In this document: in pieces, positions 22,109 to 33,314 of the stretch | Numbering within the stretch: position 1 is the stretch's first letter | How the letters are laid out: each line of letters begins with the position of its first letter | NCBI GenBank assembly: GCA_022559985.1 | Contig: JAFJTR010000092.1 | Coordinates: forward strand, 53,535 to 117,534 | Length of the DNA: 64,000 bases | Source: Parastagonospora avenae f. sp. tritici 18332-5 | Lineage: Eukaryota; Ascomycota; Dothideomycetes; Pleosporales; Phaeosphaeriaceae | Direction: 5' to 3' | Made by a program: the position numbers and the translations under genes | The notes under the pieces: model-generated | What the model saw: the letters and a program-made list of their open reading frames with translations, nothing else | What the model was told of the DNA's origin: nothing | The model's database searches: none

Positions 22109-25100
22109 ATTCTTGGTAGTGGCAGGTTACCAGAGTGTGCTAGTGAACTGGTCTTGAGCGGTACAAATCGTAAGGAAGGTGCGTGCTAGGTGAGGTTGAC
22201 AAGCACGCGAGCAGTTACCGTTGGAAGGGGGTATGAGCAGATTGAGCGCGTGGCCGCACTTATATACTTACTTAGTGTGGTAGGGCGCGGGCGTACGCTC
22301 GGGCTTGTGGGGTAATTGCAGCCTGCAGCTTGGGCGCTGGTGTAATCGTTGCAGAGCAATGACTCTCGGCGCAAGTTGATCGCGACCTAGGTATGGCGTG
22401 CTATGGTGAAATGAAAGCGCTAGGTAGTACGCACTAAACCACGTTTGGCGGTTGCGGTTGCGTGCTCACTACCAGACGCCACACACACCATTTCATTCTT
22501 ACATAAAGTCTCTGTGGGACACCTCGATCGAGCCGATCAGCACTGGAAGCCCGCGGTCTGCCGTCGACCACGCGTCCACACCCGACGGACGCGCTCACCT
22601 CAAGCACTTACGGATCTAGCGATGGTAGGAAGCGATTCGGACCGCCGACGCTTCTGCAGCCCGGACAAAGCGCACGAACAATCAGTTGCTACCATGTACA
22701 GCAAGCACACAACATGCTGCATGTACGGCCAGCATGACACGAGCCCGATGCCTTCACTCCCTCGCTCAAGTGCACAGACATGTGCAGTTTGGGCGATCGA
22801 AGGGGGACGTCAAAATTGGCAAAACGTATGACGGGGATTTGATGCAGGGTTTAAGAAGAGCTAGGAGATCAAAGCATAGTGTCCAGCCAGTGGGCGTTTT
22901 CAAGGCGACTTGTGGTTCAGAAGGATGGTAGTCGAGGCCTGGAAGCGAGTGAGGTTGGCCGCATCGCACTTGGCGGCGCTCCACGTTTAGCTACCCCTGG
23001 TTCGAGGCTGGACCATGTCCCTCCGCAGACTGCAGAACATCACGCCTCGGAAAAAGATGTGGAAGAGAAGCATTGCCGCTGCGTTCATCTTCTGTCATGT
23101 TCTTATCAACCGGATCTGGTCAACTTACCTCCATGGCCACCATCATCAGCATGCCCGCCGTGGCAGCCTCCCGACACCGCCGAACGGCCTACACGTGACC
23201 ATATTGACGGCTTGCGTCGTCGCGCTAGGCCGCAAGCAGAGATCTTCCACCATGATGGCATATCAAGACCATTCTTCCCGAGGACGCTTCTGCACGTCGT
23301 AGTAGCGTGCAGCACGACCCAACGACAATCTTTTTGCGGCTCTGAGGATTGTGCATGTTTGTGGTGCTCGATCGCATGTCGCGAGGAACTACAACATGCT
23401 GCCGCAGAATCCCATCGACTGACTCCACCTAGTTGCCAATGTTCAGGTTTGAGCTTTCCAGCACAAGTTCGGTCAAAACTCAATACTGCCGACGGGAGCC
23501 GGTCGCACTGCAAGAGGTCACATGTGCCTCCTTCGCGTCCCATTCCGTCGACATTTATACACTATCATATCCTTGGCGAGATATGGATCAAACCGATTGG
23601 CCATAGATTGGTGTCGATCGGGTTCAGATATGGTCGGTCGGTCAGTTCGCACGTTCAAGCAGCGCTGCATCTCTGGCCTGGTCGACTGCAATCAAATCGT
23701 CGAGTCGAGTCATTGCATTGTACAAGCAACTTGTATTCCTGCCACAGTCTGGTCAGTACTATCGTCACCCGTCGCTTCAACTCGCAATCCATAGAACGCT
23801 CATTCCGCGGGTACCCTGGAAATGGTCGTGCCAACGAAGTACTATGCGTACCACGAAAAAGCTGCATTGCACATTTTCTTTTGGCTTCTTTACCAAGGCT
23901 TTTTAGTTACACGCATGCCTGCCCTAGATCATGCTAATGGATCGAGTCATCGATGCCATAGAACCCTGACTATGTGAGGCAAGGATAAGCTGCAGACATG
24001 GCTCAGCCGTTTTACCACAACTCACCGACATCATTCACAGAGTATCCCCCGACTGGTGCCTCTGTATCAGGCCGCCATGATTTCCGGGTACTCCTTCCAG
24101 AACAGGATACGCTGTCTTCGCAGTTCTTGCAGATATCATCAACCCCACATGCACTAGCAGGCGCCTCTTCGTATACACACTCGTGCAGTCAATACAGTCT
24201 GCACACAGCTTTATCAGCTTCATCTCCACATACGCTAGACACATCATGCCGCATTGCCATCGCCAAACCTGCCAGCACTCAGATCACGAAGATGTGTCAA
24301 GACCATGTCAGGTAACGCTGGGCATGACCTGTCGCGACGAATCGCCGCATGACCCGAGGATTCTCACGTCGCGTTCGACTCAACACCGACGGCCCCCGAA
24401 TCTCAACGCGCAGATTCCGATAAACACAGTCGGACCATCGCGTCGCCTGCGAGTACCCGACGACAGCCCGACCGCTTTGTCGCCATTTTCAACAACCTCA
24501 CACGCGATTGGAATATTCGCCACCCATATTTCCCCACATACGCTAGATGCGGTGTCCTTCCCTCGGAACGTCTGTGCAGCGGTATGGCCGATAGGACGGG
24601 TCGACATCCACGCCAACACTGCCAATACCTTGACGAGGGCACGCACTCATCACGCATCACAAGGCCTTTTTCCATTAAAAGGACGAGGCAACAATACCGC
24701 TGGTGATATCGTCACAAGTCGTTATGACATGAATACCGTGCGGCTGTTCCCATCGGTGAGGCCAAGCACAGGCACATCGACTCACCCAAGCCTTTGCGGT
24801 GTAGCTGCAGTCTCTGCGCTGTAGATTATGGCATAAGGTTTGTAACTGCACATTAGGCAAGTGTAATCCAAGTGCATTTCGATATTGTCTGCTCGTTTTG
24901 TTATTACCTTTGCTGTTTAAGTCTATCTGCTTGATCTCGCGCACGTGTCAGCTACCCATTCTGCACTTATCGTCTATACTCACGCATACACACGAGGTAC
25001 AGTGATAAGTCTTGCCTCTTTCACATGGAAAGGATCAAAATGCAGCGCGATGAAAGTTATGCTGTATGTCTTTGACCCGGTAGGTAAGTCGATGCGAGAT

Positions 25101-26034
25101 CGGTAGGGAGGAGGTATCTTGTGAGCTACATCATGCCTTCAAGGCCCAGAACCACCTCACCACGATACAGCCAGAACGAGTCACGCTACATGCGTCCGGA
25201 AAGGAGCTCGTACATATGCGGAACAAGGGCAGTGTTGCGGACTGGCAATGTTGTAAGCGACTACATCAGCAACGCTGTCGACGTAACTCAACTGGTGTCC
25301 GCACATCTCATTGCAATAGCCACCTACTTGGTGGTGTCTGCAACATTAGTACAAGTGTGTTTCGGTAGTGCCTTCACGCACGCCCAAATCTCTGAGGGTA
25401 AGATTCGCTTCGGTTGCTATTTTCGGCATCGTTCGAGAAGAGTTTTGTTCAACTCATGTCGACCCAAGTTCTATAGATTCACCAGATGTTTTTTTTTAGA
25501 AAAAATCTACACCAGTGCACGAGCTTCGATTCTCAGTCACCTATACTTACAGCCTGAAGTGTCTCAGCCAAATGCGTATGTTGAAGTCTACGTAAAGCCC
25601 AGCGTGGTTACGACAATAGCAAGCTCTTCAACACATGCACATGGGACCAAAATCACTTCCACACTCAAAACACTTCGCATACAAACAATCCGGAGCCATC
25701 GTAGTAAAAGCGTAGAAGATTCATTGTTACATTAAACCCCCATCGTAACTTTTCCCTCTCTTCCCTCAAGACTCCAGCCCTAGATTGGAGATTGTGTGAT
25801 ATGATTCAAAAAAAAAGACAAAAAGCCAGCTAGCCAAAACCACTCTCCCTATGCCGACATGGTAAAACGCCGCCCGAATGCAAACGGATATCTCTTTCGT
25901 CCTCCTCTCATATCGTGACAGACCTCTGCTTTTCTCTTAGCAACAAAAGCTGGGGTATAGGTGGTAGTGTACAAGAAGAAGAGATGTGCGTGGTGACGGA
26001 CCGAGGAGACTCAGCAGGTGTGAGGTCGCACGGT
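22109..26034. other. 3.9-kb region without a convincing gene
   Basis: Holds the choline sulfatase promoter and the helicase 3' UTR. The long plus-strand frames at 22879-23937, 24183-24824 and 25121-25735 all begin with GTG, and their translations show no domain or compositional bias. The best small candidate is an ATG-initiated plus-strand frame at 23998-24315 (105 codons, MAQPFYHNSPTSF start) that ends near a plausible donor, but I cannot name it or find a clear second exon. A 12-base string (ACATACGCTAGA) occurs at about 24231 and 24537, probably by chance. Either the area is a long regulatory and decayed region or it carries an unannotated long non-coding RNA. Confidence 0.45.
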
Positions 26035-28122
26035 TTAGTATCGTGGTGGCCTGTCGCCGCCGCCGAAACCACCGCCTCCTCCTCGACGGTCACCACCAAA
26101 GCCGCCTCCGCCTCGGTCGCCGCCAAATCCTCCACCACCTCTCCTGTCACCGCCGAAACCACCGCCTCCTCCTCGCCTGTCTCCGCCGAAGCCACCACCA
26201 CCTCCTCGCCTGTCACCACCGAAGCCGCCTCGTTCACCGCCAAACCCTCCACCACCGCCTCTCCTGTCGCCGCCGAATCCTCCACCACCTCCTCGCCTGT
26301 CACCACCACCGAATCCACCACGGCCACCACCACCGCCTCGGCCTCGGCCACCTCCACTGAAGACGGACGCTGGTACGGGAGGTGGTGTGGGCATGCCCCA
26401 ACCAAACTCAGCCAAACGATTGGCGCCGGCAACAAGACCGTGCTTATCGCCGTACCACTGGAACGAGCCGAAGATACCACGGAAAGCCGCATCGAGCTGG
26501 TCAGGGTAGACCTTCTTGTGTGCCTCTACGCAGGAAGTGAGGATCTCGCCAACGTGCTCGGGCACCTCGGCGGGCTGCGACATATCGATAGGTGCACACT
26601 GCAGTTCCTTGGATTCGGTGAGGGGCAGGCCCCTGAGACGGCGAGTGTATTCCTGCATCTCAAAAGGTGTGAGCAGGATCCAGCCCTCACCTTCCTTGCC
26701 GGCACGACCGGTACGTCCAATACGATGGATGTAAGTGTCGCGGTCGCGGGGAAGACCAATTTGGATCACGTGAGTGACATTTGGAAAATCCATTCCACGT
26801 GCGGTAACGTCGGAGGAGAATAGAACACCGCTTGTTGTGCTGCGGAAGTCATCTGCAGCACGAGTGCGCTGTTGTTGGGAGAGCTTGGCGTGGATTTCGA
26901 ACGCACGGAGTCCTTGAAGCGGGGTATTGCGCCTGAAACCGCCGCTGAGCTTGTAGAAGACGGAGGCGGCGAGTGCGACTTCGGCTGTGCTGTTGAAGTA
27001 CATGATGGCCTTGAAGGGGCGGTTCTGGCCTGATTGGGCAGCCTGGTGCTCGCGCAGAGCGAGTTCGTAGAGAGTGGGGATAATGTTTTCAAACCCAGCA
27101 ACACGAACGAACTTCTGGGGGACACGCTGATGTGTTGGCTCTTCGTTCTCGTCGACGCACTTGGCGAAGTGGAATCCGGGACGGAGTGTCCTGCGCACCA
27201 GTTCAACAACGTCGCGTGGTACTGTGGCGGAGAACATCATGTTCTGGCGTGGCACTTGCTCTGGGTCTGGCAGGTGCTTCCTGATCTCGTCAATCTCCCG
27301 GGTGAAACCTTCGTCGAGCAGGCGATCGGCCTCGTCCATGACGAAGGCATTGAGGTTCGGTGCCTTGATACCAGAGTAGGGGTCGGACAGAATATCGAAC
27401 AGTCGTCCTGGGGTGCCGATGAGCAGATGGCAACCCTCACGCTGCGTCTTCTGAAGCATAGCTCGCTTCTGAGTACCGCCCACAGCTGTCTGCACTATAA
27501 CGCCGGTTCCGGTGGTGACCTTCTTGGCCTCAACTGCGATTTGTTCTGCTAACTCTCGTGTGGGCGAAATGACAATGGCTCTGATATCGTCGGACCTGCC
27601 CTTCTTGTAGCCGCGAACTGTCTCGCCGAGCTTGGGGTCGTTGGAGATGATTCGCTGGATCACGGGAATGAGGAAACCGAGGGTTTTACCGGTACCGGTC
27701 TTGGCTTGTGCAATACTGCTGGAGTCAGTTGCAATTCGTGTGCTCGATTGGTCCTTTCCTTACATATCCGTGCCGTACAGAGCCTCGTTGATGGTCCTGG
27801 TCTGCACATCGGTCATAGTGGTGAGCCTCATCTGCCTTGTGATGGTGTTGATGAGGTTTGGGTGCACAAGGCCACGTTTTGCAAGTTCATCAAACTCTGT
27901 GATGGGTCCCTCTTGTTCCGTCTCTGCTTGCTGAGCGGCAATCTGTTGCCACTTGGCGCTGTGGTGGAAGCCCACAGTCGTGGCATTCACAATGCGGGAG
28001 GAAGGTATCCGGAGTGCGCTTGTTGCTCTGAATGAGGACACGCGAAGAGCACTGGAAGATATGGCTGCCGTCGAGACACTCCGCGCGAGTGTCGCGGGAC
28101 ATCTTCGTAGTGCGCCGAACAT
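26035..28122 (-). CDS. mss116: Mitochondrial DEAD-box RNA helicase, Mss116/CYT-19 type, with RGG tail
   Basis: ATP-dependent RNA chaperone expected to help group I/II intron folding and translation in mitochondria. Exons are 28122-27764 and 27715-26035 with a 48-nt intron, giving 679 residues. The N-terminus is an Arg/Ser/Ala-rich presequence without acidic residues (MFGALRRCPATLARSVSTAA). Motifs: Q-motif region LTTMTDVQTRTI; motif I AKTGTGKT; Ia PTRELAEQ; II DEAD within VMDEADRLLDEGF; III SAT; VI HRIGRTGRAGKEG. The last 106 residues (about 574-679) are an imperfect tandem repeat of GGFGGDRRGGGG-type units ending RPPRY. CYT-19 and Mss116 have short basic tails that hold structured RNA; here that role may be taken by a much longer RGG domain. 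Confidence 0.92.
26038..26355 (-). repeat. GC-rich coding tandem repeat (RGG tail of the helicase)
   Basis: About seven or eight imperfect copies of a roughly 33-39-bp unit encoding (G)nFGGDRRGG. It makes an open frame on the opposite strand that looks like a Ser/Thr/Ala-rich protein but is only a shadow. Confidence 0.85.
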
Positions 28123-28453
28123 GGTGGGTGGAGGCGTGAGTTGCAGAAGGCCGCAACGTCAATTAGGGTATCGTGGAATTGAGTGAGAGCGATGTATTTG
28201 TATTGACACCGCACAGAGAGGCGCCTAGTGTAGGGAGGCGAGACGGGATGAAAGAATGGCAGTGAAATGTTGATGATGCCCTAACAGAGGATGCACCAGA
28301 GACTTTTTCGAGGACGTGCGCAAGTCCTGACGCGCTAGGGAGTCCGCCGCTCCGATAAGACGCGCGATAAGCTGCACTCCATGAACCGAACAAGGCTAGA
28401 TATTTTCACCATGTCAATTCGTAGCATCTAAATGTGTTGCATCATTGTCCAGA
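28123..28453. other. Helicase promoter region
   Basis: A 331-bp spacer between two minus-strand genes, with the helicase 5' region. Nothing else is seen. Confidence 0.4.
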
Positions 28454-29518
28454 CTATCTCATCACCGCATCTCTCCGACGCTGACTTGCTTGTCTTGACC
28501 TCTTCGCGTCTATGAGGCCCTGTTGTATCCCACCAGCTATGCTCTCTGCGCAGTACACGGTCGCATTCGAAAGTGCCTCCCCAGCGATGCCTTCGTTGAG
28601 CCTACACACTGCTTGCGAAAGCCTCCTGCTGACATCACTTCCTACCGTAATGCTAGTGTTGAACGCCCGCCTTGTGACCTGGTGGTCATGTTCGAATTGG
28701 GCTGCAACCTTCAAAAAGTGCTTCATGTATGGCAGCATGATCTGTATCAGCAGGAATAGCCTAAGCACCAGCCACGCTGTCGCGACTTCGAGAGCCGTAG
28801 GCGCGCGTGGTTCTTGAGAGTCGTCACGCGTGTCCGCTGTCGCTACCAATGTCTGTAGTTGTGTACCTTGCTCCATCTCGAGTATAGTTTCCGGAACGGC
28901 GGCGCGGAGACTCATTCTCTCCGCTGGCGTGAGCGATTGTGGTAAGCTCCGGAGCAAGACCGTAAGGTTATACAAATATTGCGATCGGATCATGTCCGTC
29001 CTGAGACTATCGTCGCTTCCAGACTTCGAGGCGCTTGCTTGTCGGTCCGCCTCAGCTATCCCAGCGATACCTAAGACATGTCAGTACTGACGCGCCTATA
29101 CAAGCACATTTATTTCCGTACCGTGTCTGGCATGCTGCCAGCTGATGCCACTCAAGGTCTCGTAGGTAGTGGTCGACGCTGAGTCTGCCACAGAAACGTC
29201 GTCGTCGAATTCGAATACGGAGGCACTCGTCACCGACAGAGGGCGTGGCGTTGTACGTCCGCTCACAGGGCGTGAGGAGTAGCATGGAGGAGGTGTCTCT
29301 GGCAAGGAAATTTCCGACAGTGAGCTGCTGTTCTTGGTATGCAACCCTCGAGTGCGATACTCGCTCACGGAACGGCGGAGTGATGGCAGCATCGGCATGC
29401 GACTCTGCACTATTGCTGGCAGGACCTGGTAGAGCATACTAGTCGTGTTCTCGTGTAGTACACCTGTCGATATTATGCTGTCTGCTTCCATAGTATGTAG
29501 GTCCTCAAATTGCGACAT
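28454..29518 (-). CDS. Hypothetical protein with one hydrophobic segment
   Basis: Two exons, 29518-29122 and 29070-28454, with a 51-nt intron, give 337 residues. I do not recognise the family. The first 120 residues are Ser/Thr-rich and disordered (SSSLSEISLPETPPP, then SVTSASVFEFDDDVSVADS). The C-terminal half is helical: SQYLYNLTVLLRSLPQSLTPAERMSLRAAVPETI, then a strongly hydrophobic helix (ATAWLVLRLFLLIQIMLPYM, about residues 222-241), and an Arg/Gln-rich C-terminus. The hydrophobic segment could be a membrane anchor or the core of a helical bundle. The junction joins ARHG to IAGIAEADRQ in frame, which supports the intron. Confidence 0.7.
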
Positions 29519-31010
29519 TTTGCTGGAGCGGTGCGTATCGCGCGGAAGATTGGTCCGCCGATAACCAGATCCAGATTTCGTAGTATTGCTAAATCAGAAT
29601 TGCAAGCGGTCAAGGAAGAAAAGAAGAGCGAAGGCACGGTTGACAGCGAATATAATGGCGGTCTGGAAGCCACCGCATAGCGAAATTCATGCTGCTGATT
29701 TCGGCCTTTTCTCAGGTCTCCAGAAGCATGTGAAAGTGTAGGTATGCAGCTGTTGAGACCTGCGCCATCCGAAACGGTGAAAACGGCCCTAAGGGTTCAG
29801 ATTGCCGAACACCAATGGGCGCGACAACGTGCCGCTCCGAATCCAATAGGCGATCAATCTCCATGCGGCACTACCGGTTTGGTTCTCGTAGTCTAAGAAT
29901 ATGATCCATGGACATTCGCAGTTCCCGAAACGCTTCGTGTCGTCTTTCCAAAAAGGCTTTGAGGAATAGCATGTGATAGAAGGTAACACCGAGACTCCAC
30001 ACCTGACAATGCAGGTGCAGTGGATCCATGTCACTTTCCATCCGCTTATCTGAACATTGTGGCGAATGCATCAGGCGCCGGAATAATACTTGCACGCAGT
30101 ACCCAAGTTTGAGCGCGATGTTAGTGCAACTCGATCAAGGCTGTATGACCTCAAGGCCTTTTTAGGCTTCTTTGACGTGCTGATCAGGGATCGAATCTAC
30201 CCAGGATTGTACATGACATGATAGCTATGATTTGATAACAATTAGGTCGCAACAGAGCGCGTACGGATTCTCGTAGTACTTTTCTTTTAACAAAGGATAG
30301 CTGGCCTCGGTTCCGATCGGATCGATCGAGCAGAAATACTTAACCAGCCAGGCCAGTACTGAAAGAGCACGCGAAGACAAGCAGTGCGGCGCAAGCATAG
30401 AGACCCCACGCCCAACGGTATCCATGATAGTTCCACCTCACCCTGGCAATGAACACAGTATCGGGAAAGTGCTGCATCGACCAAAAGAACATGGCGTGCT
30501 TGAAGGTTGGACGCAAGCCTAGGCGCGGACCTAGAGCAGCAATAGCCGTTTTGTCTCTACCAGAATGTAACCACGATGACACCAGGCAAGGCGGGTAACA
30601 TTACATTTGAGACGCGCAACACACGTTCAATAAACCTTTTGTTTCTCGTATTGACCTGAGGACAGATTTCCTAACACTTTGCTCTCCGCGGTCAATGAAA
30701 GAGATGGTCAGCGCGCAGTGCACAGTATGACCATATGTATGACCAGGCAACGACGTTCTCCATATATCCCCGTCAACTACGCTAGAAGCTCGAGCTACTG
30801 TGTCTTCGCTATGATCATGCGCAAGCTGAGGAATGCTCGCGTCGTACGCACCGCATCTCCCTTCCTTGGCTACTAGAACATATGTATTGGCCTCACCGAG
30901 CCAACCGCCTACATAAAACAGCCAGGTCTAAAGTCCTTTCTCTCGCCATTTTTCCAAGACTGGTCTTTCTTCAAGTTGCCCGTCTTTCCACGTCTTTTTA
31001 AAATACGGCA
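29519..31010. other. Gene-poor region around a kinase remnant
   Basis: Apart from the decayed kinase piece described separately, this 1.5-kb stretch holds the promoters of the genes at 28454 and 31011. Minus-strand frames at 30225-30582 include a hydrophobic stretch (WGLYACAALLVFACSF) but start with non-ATG codons and break after 60-80 codons. Confidence 0.4.
29789..30115 (-). pseudogene. Decayed protein-kinase catalytic domain fragment
   Basis: Three reading frames together resemble the end of a Ser/Thr kinase domain. At about 30080-30110 one frame reads NLGTACKYYS, like subdomain VIII. The next frame (30095-29871) reads SDKRMESDMDP and then VWSLGVTFYHMLF, a near-perfect subdomain IX. A third frame (to 29789) reads SAAWRLIAYWIRSGTLSRPLVF, like subdomains X and XI. 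At least one frameshift and a stop separate the pieces, and no N-lobe (glycine loop, VAIK lysine, HRD) is found further upstream on that strand. No short intron joins the pieces cleanly. I call it a truncated, frameshifted relic; the kinase family cannot be told. Confidence 0.6.
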
Positions 31011-31598
31011 ATGTCTTCACCAACGACTGCTCTGGCGTCGGATTCACACATCCCCACCCGCCGCACTTCCTGGAAATCATACAATAACACTTACACCCCT
31101 CTGACCCCTAACCTCTCGGAGAAACACCACATGATCCCCCCACCCATCAACACGTCCAACACAAACCCCTTCCTCGACTCCCCCTCCTCCGCCACAGACA
31201 TCGAGGCGCAAACCTCCGACCTGCCCTTCGCCCCCAAGCCCAAAAAACCCAGCAAATCCCGGCTGTGCGGGCAAATCTTGTGCTCGTTGGTTTTCATAGC
31301 CACGTGCATCGTTGGCATTATCTTTCTGCTGAATTCGGGGTTCCCGGGCGCGGTGGGGTATGATCGGATCCGCGAGATGAAGAACGAGCTTGTGGATACG
31401 GAGCGCGCGGTGGAGATTTTGAAGGCGCAGATGGGCACGATGACGAGTTATTTCAAGAGTATAAATCTGAAGGGGATGGGAGAGGGGCTGTTTGTGGGGA
31501 ATGGGACGATGAGGGGGGCGGTTAATGCGTCGGTGGAGGGATGGGTTGGGGATGCAGGTGGGATTGTGGACGGCATGGTGGATGGGGTGGGGTTGTGA
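31011..31598 (+). CDS. Small single-pass membrane protein, hypothetical
   Basis: A single-exon protein of 195 residues that I do not recognise. The N-terminal 80 residues are Pro/Ser/Thr-rich and disordered. A basic patch (KPKKPSKSR) leads into a transmembrane helix at about residues 87-108 (QILCSLVFIATCIVGIIFLLN). A predicted coiled coil (RIREMKNELVDTERAVEILKAQM) follows, and the tail is Gly/Val-rich with NGT and NAS sequons. By the positive-inside rule the N-terminus is cytosolic. It converges on another small single-pass protein at 31843-32421, with 244 bp between the stops. Confidence 0.72.
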   Translation: MSSPTTALASDSHIPTRRTSWKSYNNTYTPLTPNLSEKHHMIPPPINTSNTNPFLDSPSSATDIEAQTSDLPFAPKPKKPSKSRLCGQILCSLVFIATCIVGIIFLLNSGFPGAVGYDRIREMKNELVDTERAVEILKAQMGTMTSYFKSINLKGMGEGLFVGNGTMRGAVNASVEGWVGDAGGIVDGMVDGVGL

Positions 31599-31842
31599 GA
31601 TGGAGATGTGTGCGCGATTGGTGTTATGCTATGCTGATGGGAATGTTTAAAAACTTTGATGATGGATTGAATGCATTGTCGGTTTCGACAGCGAATCGAA
31701 AGATCATTAGATACACATGCGAGAAAGTAATCCAGTGTTTCCTTCTCTGAACGCCTGAGAGACTGCCCGTCCGCCGTGCTTCGATGCAACAAACCCAAAG
31801 TCCACCAGTAACTCAAAACGCCGCCACTCCAACACCCAACGC

Positions 31843-32421
31843 CTAACAAAAGATGAGGAAAGAACAAGACGGCTCAGCATGATTCACTTTCGGCGCATCA
31901 GCATGTTTCTTCGGATGCTTCGCAGCACTGTCACGTGCCCGCTTATCCAGCAGCGCCACCCCCGTGATCAACAGCACGATGAGTACGAAAGTGCAGATGC
32001 ATCCACACCAGCCAGTCGGTCGCCTCCTCCTCGCAAGTGTCCTCGACGGGGTGGTGGCAACACCCGGACTAGAAGTAGTAAGATCAGGCTCGGGAATAGC
32101 GACGTACGTGTGGCTAGTTGCGCTGAGGATGTATGCAGGGCTCGGCCTAGTGGTGAACTTGAACGGCAGACGAGAGTCGTCGTATGTCGTGTTTGATGAG
32201 AGGACGGGGGGTGCGTTGTATGACACGCGGGTAGTAGTGTCCAGTGCTGTTGGTGCCGAGATTGCGAGGGCCTGCGCGGCATGGGTGGCATTGAGGCTTT
32301 CCTGGGCAGCATCATCGGGATTTGGGTAGGATGGAGGTGCGCGGCCTGGGGTGTAGGGAGGTGGGATGTCATCGGAGTTGCGTTGGGTCAACATGGCGAC
32401 GGTTGATACGTGCATAGGCAT
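31843..32421 (-). CDS. Single-pass membrane protein with two PPxY motifs
   Basis: A single-exon protein of 192 residues. Two PY motifs stand near the N-terminus: PPPY at residues 20-23 and PPSY at 29-32, both in a Pro-rich, acidic context (DDIPPPYTPGRAPPSYPNPDD). PPxY motifs bind WW domains, notably those of Nedd4/Rsp5 HECT ubiquitin ligases. An RRRR cluster at 131-134 precedes a transmembrane helix at about 138-158 (CICTFVLIVLLITGVALL), followed by a Lys-rich tail. The N-terminus should face the cytosol, which would place the PPxY motifs where a ligase can reach them. It has the layout of an Rsp5 adaptor or substrate, but I do not recognise the family. Confidence 0.72.
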   Translation of the reverse strand: MPMHVSTVAMLTQRNSDDIPPPYTPGRAPPSYPNPDDAAQESLNATHAAQALAISAPTALDTTTRVSYNAPPVLSSNTTYDDSRLPFKFTTRPSPAYILSATSHTYVAIPEPDLTTSSPGVATTPSRTLARRRRPTGWCGCICTFVLIVLLITGVALLDKRARDSAAKHPKKHADAPKVNHAEPSCSFLIFC

Positions 32422-33314
32422 GTTGCCGGGGGTTTAGACTTAAGAAAGATGTAGAAGATGTGACAGAGGGGAAGAAGACATGAAGTATGGAAGAGAAATA
32501 GGTTGCAAAATTGCTAAAGTGCTGCGGCTGTACTGTATTCTTCGGTACCGATATATGGAGCATAGTATCGGAATGTCGCCACACGAAAGCGCAATCTGAG
32601 CATGATGATTCCAAGGCGTGGGCTTTCATAGGTACCAACATACTTCTAGCGTTAGTAGCGCAGCTTACCGGACTCTGCGTGCCGGAGCTACATATCGAAT
32701 GCCGGTGTAGGGCTACTCGAGGAGGCACTTGATGACCTGTATATAGCCCGGATTCCATCTTCATTGTGAGAGAGATGAGCTGAACGACTTTAAGTATTAG
32801 CTGGAATGTCAATGTTCGAATCCGATGTCACGATGTCACGATGTCTGGATGTGTATGGCGGTGGGTGGTGAGGCTCAAGAGATGGGGCCGCGGTGGACGC
32901 TAGCGCCACCTACCCGCCTCAGCCTTACCGGTACGGCAGTGCTGACTATTCACCTTTCCTCCACTTCCGCAGTCGAGCACGGTGGAATTCGGTAGAAGGC
33001 GAAGAACGGTCCATTTGTTATCCGCTGCACATCTGATCACGCCTTCAGGCCGGTGCCTCAGCCTTGTCAGACGTCTGTTACTCATCCGGCGCGCCTTTGG
33101 GTACCGTCAAGCCCGCCGCAGCTGGCTGCATCATGACTTGGATAGCTTAGCTGTCACAGGAAGCTCGCAACAGCCACATTGATAGTCGGCCACGCGCCTG
33201 CTATCTGCCACGCCCTTCACCATTGTATAGATAACGACTAGACCTTTATTACGACTAATACCCCCTCGTCGCCTCTTTGTACCATCAAATAAGCTCGAGC
33301 ACAACCCCGCCACC
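32422..33314. promoter_or_regulatory. Divergent promoter region of the PPxY gene and hul5
   Basis: Separates two genes transcribed away from each other. An 8-bp direct repeat (CGATGTCA, about three copies) lies at 32823-32846. The sequence just before the hul5 start is ACCCCGCCACC-ATG, a good fungal start context. No gene is seen in it. Confidence 0.45.

Noticed and set aside
22879..23937. 352-codon plus-strand frame
   Set aside because: Begins with GTG, no domain, no composition bias; likely chance in GC-balanced non-coding DNA.
24183..24824. 213-codon plus-strand frame
   Set aside because: Begins with GTG and shows no domain.
25121..25735. 204-codon plus-strand frame
   Set aside because: Begins with GTG and shows no domain.
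25915..26823. 302-codon plus-strand frame, Ser/Thr/Ala-rich like a cell-wall protein
   Set aside because: Antisense shadow of the RGG repeat in the helicase gene.
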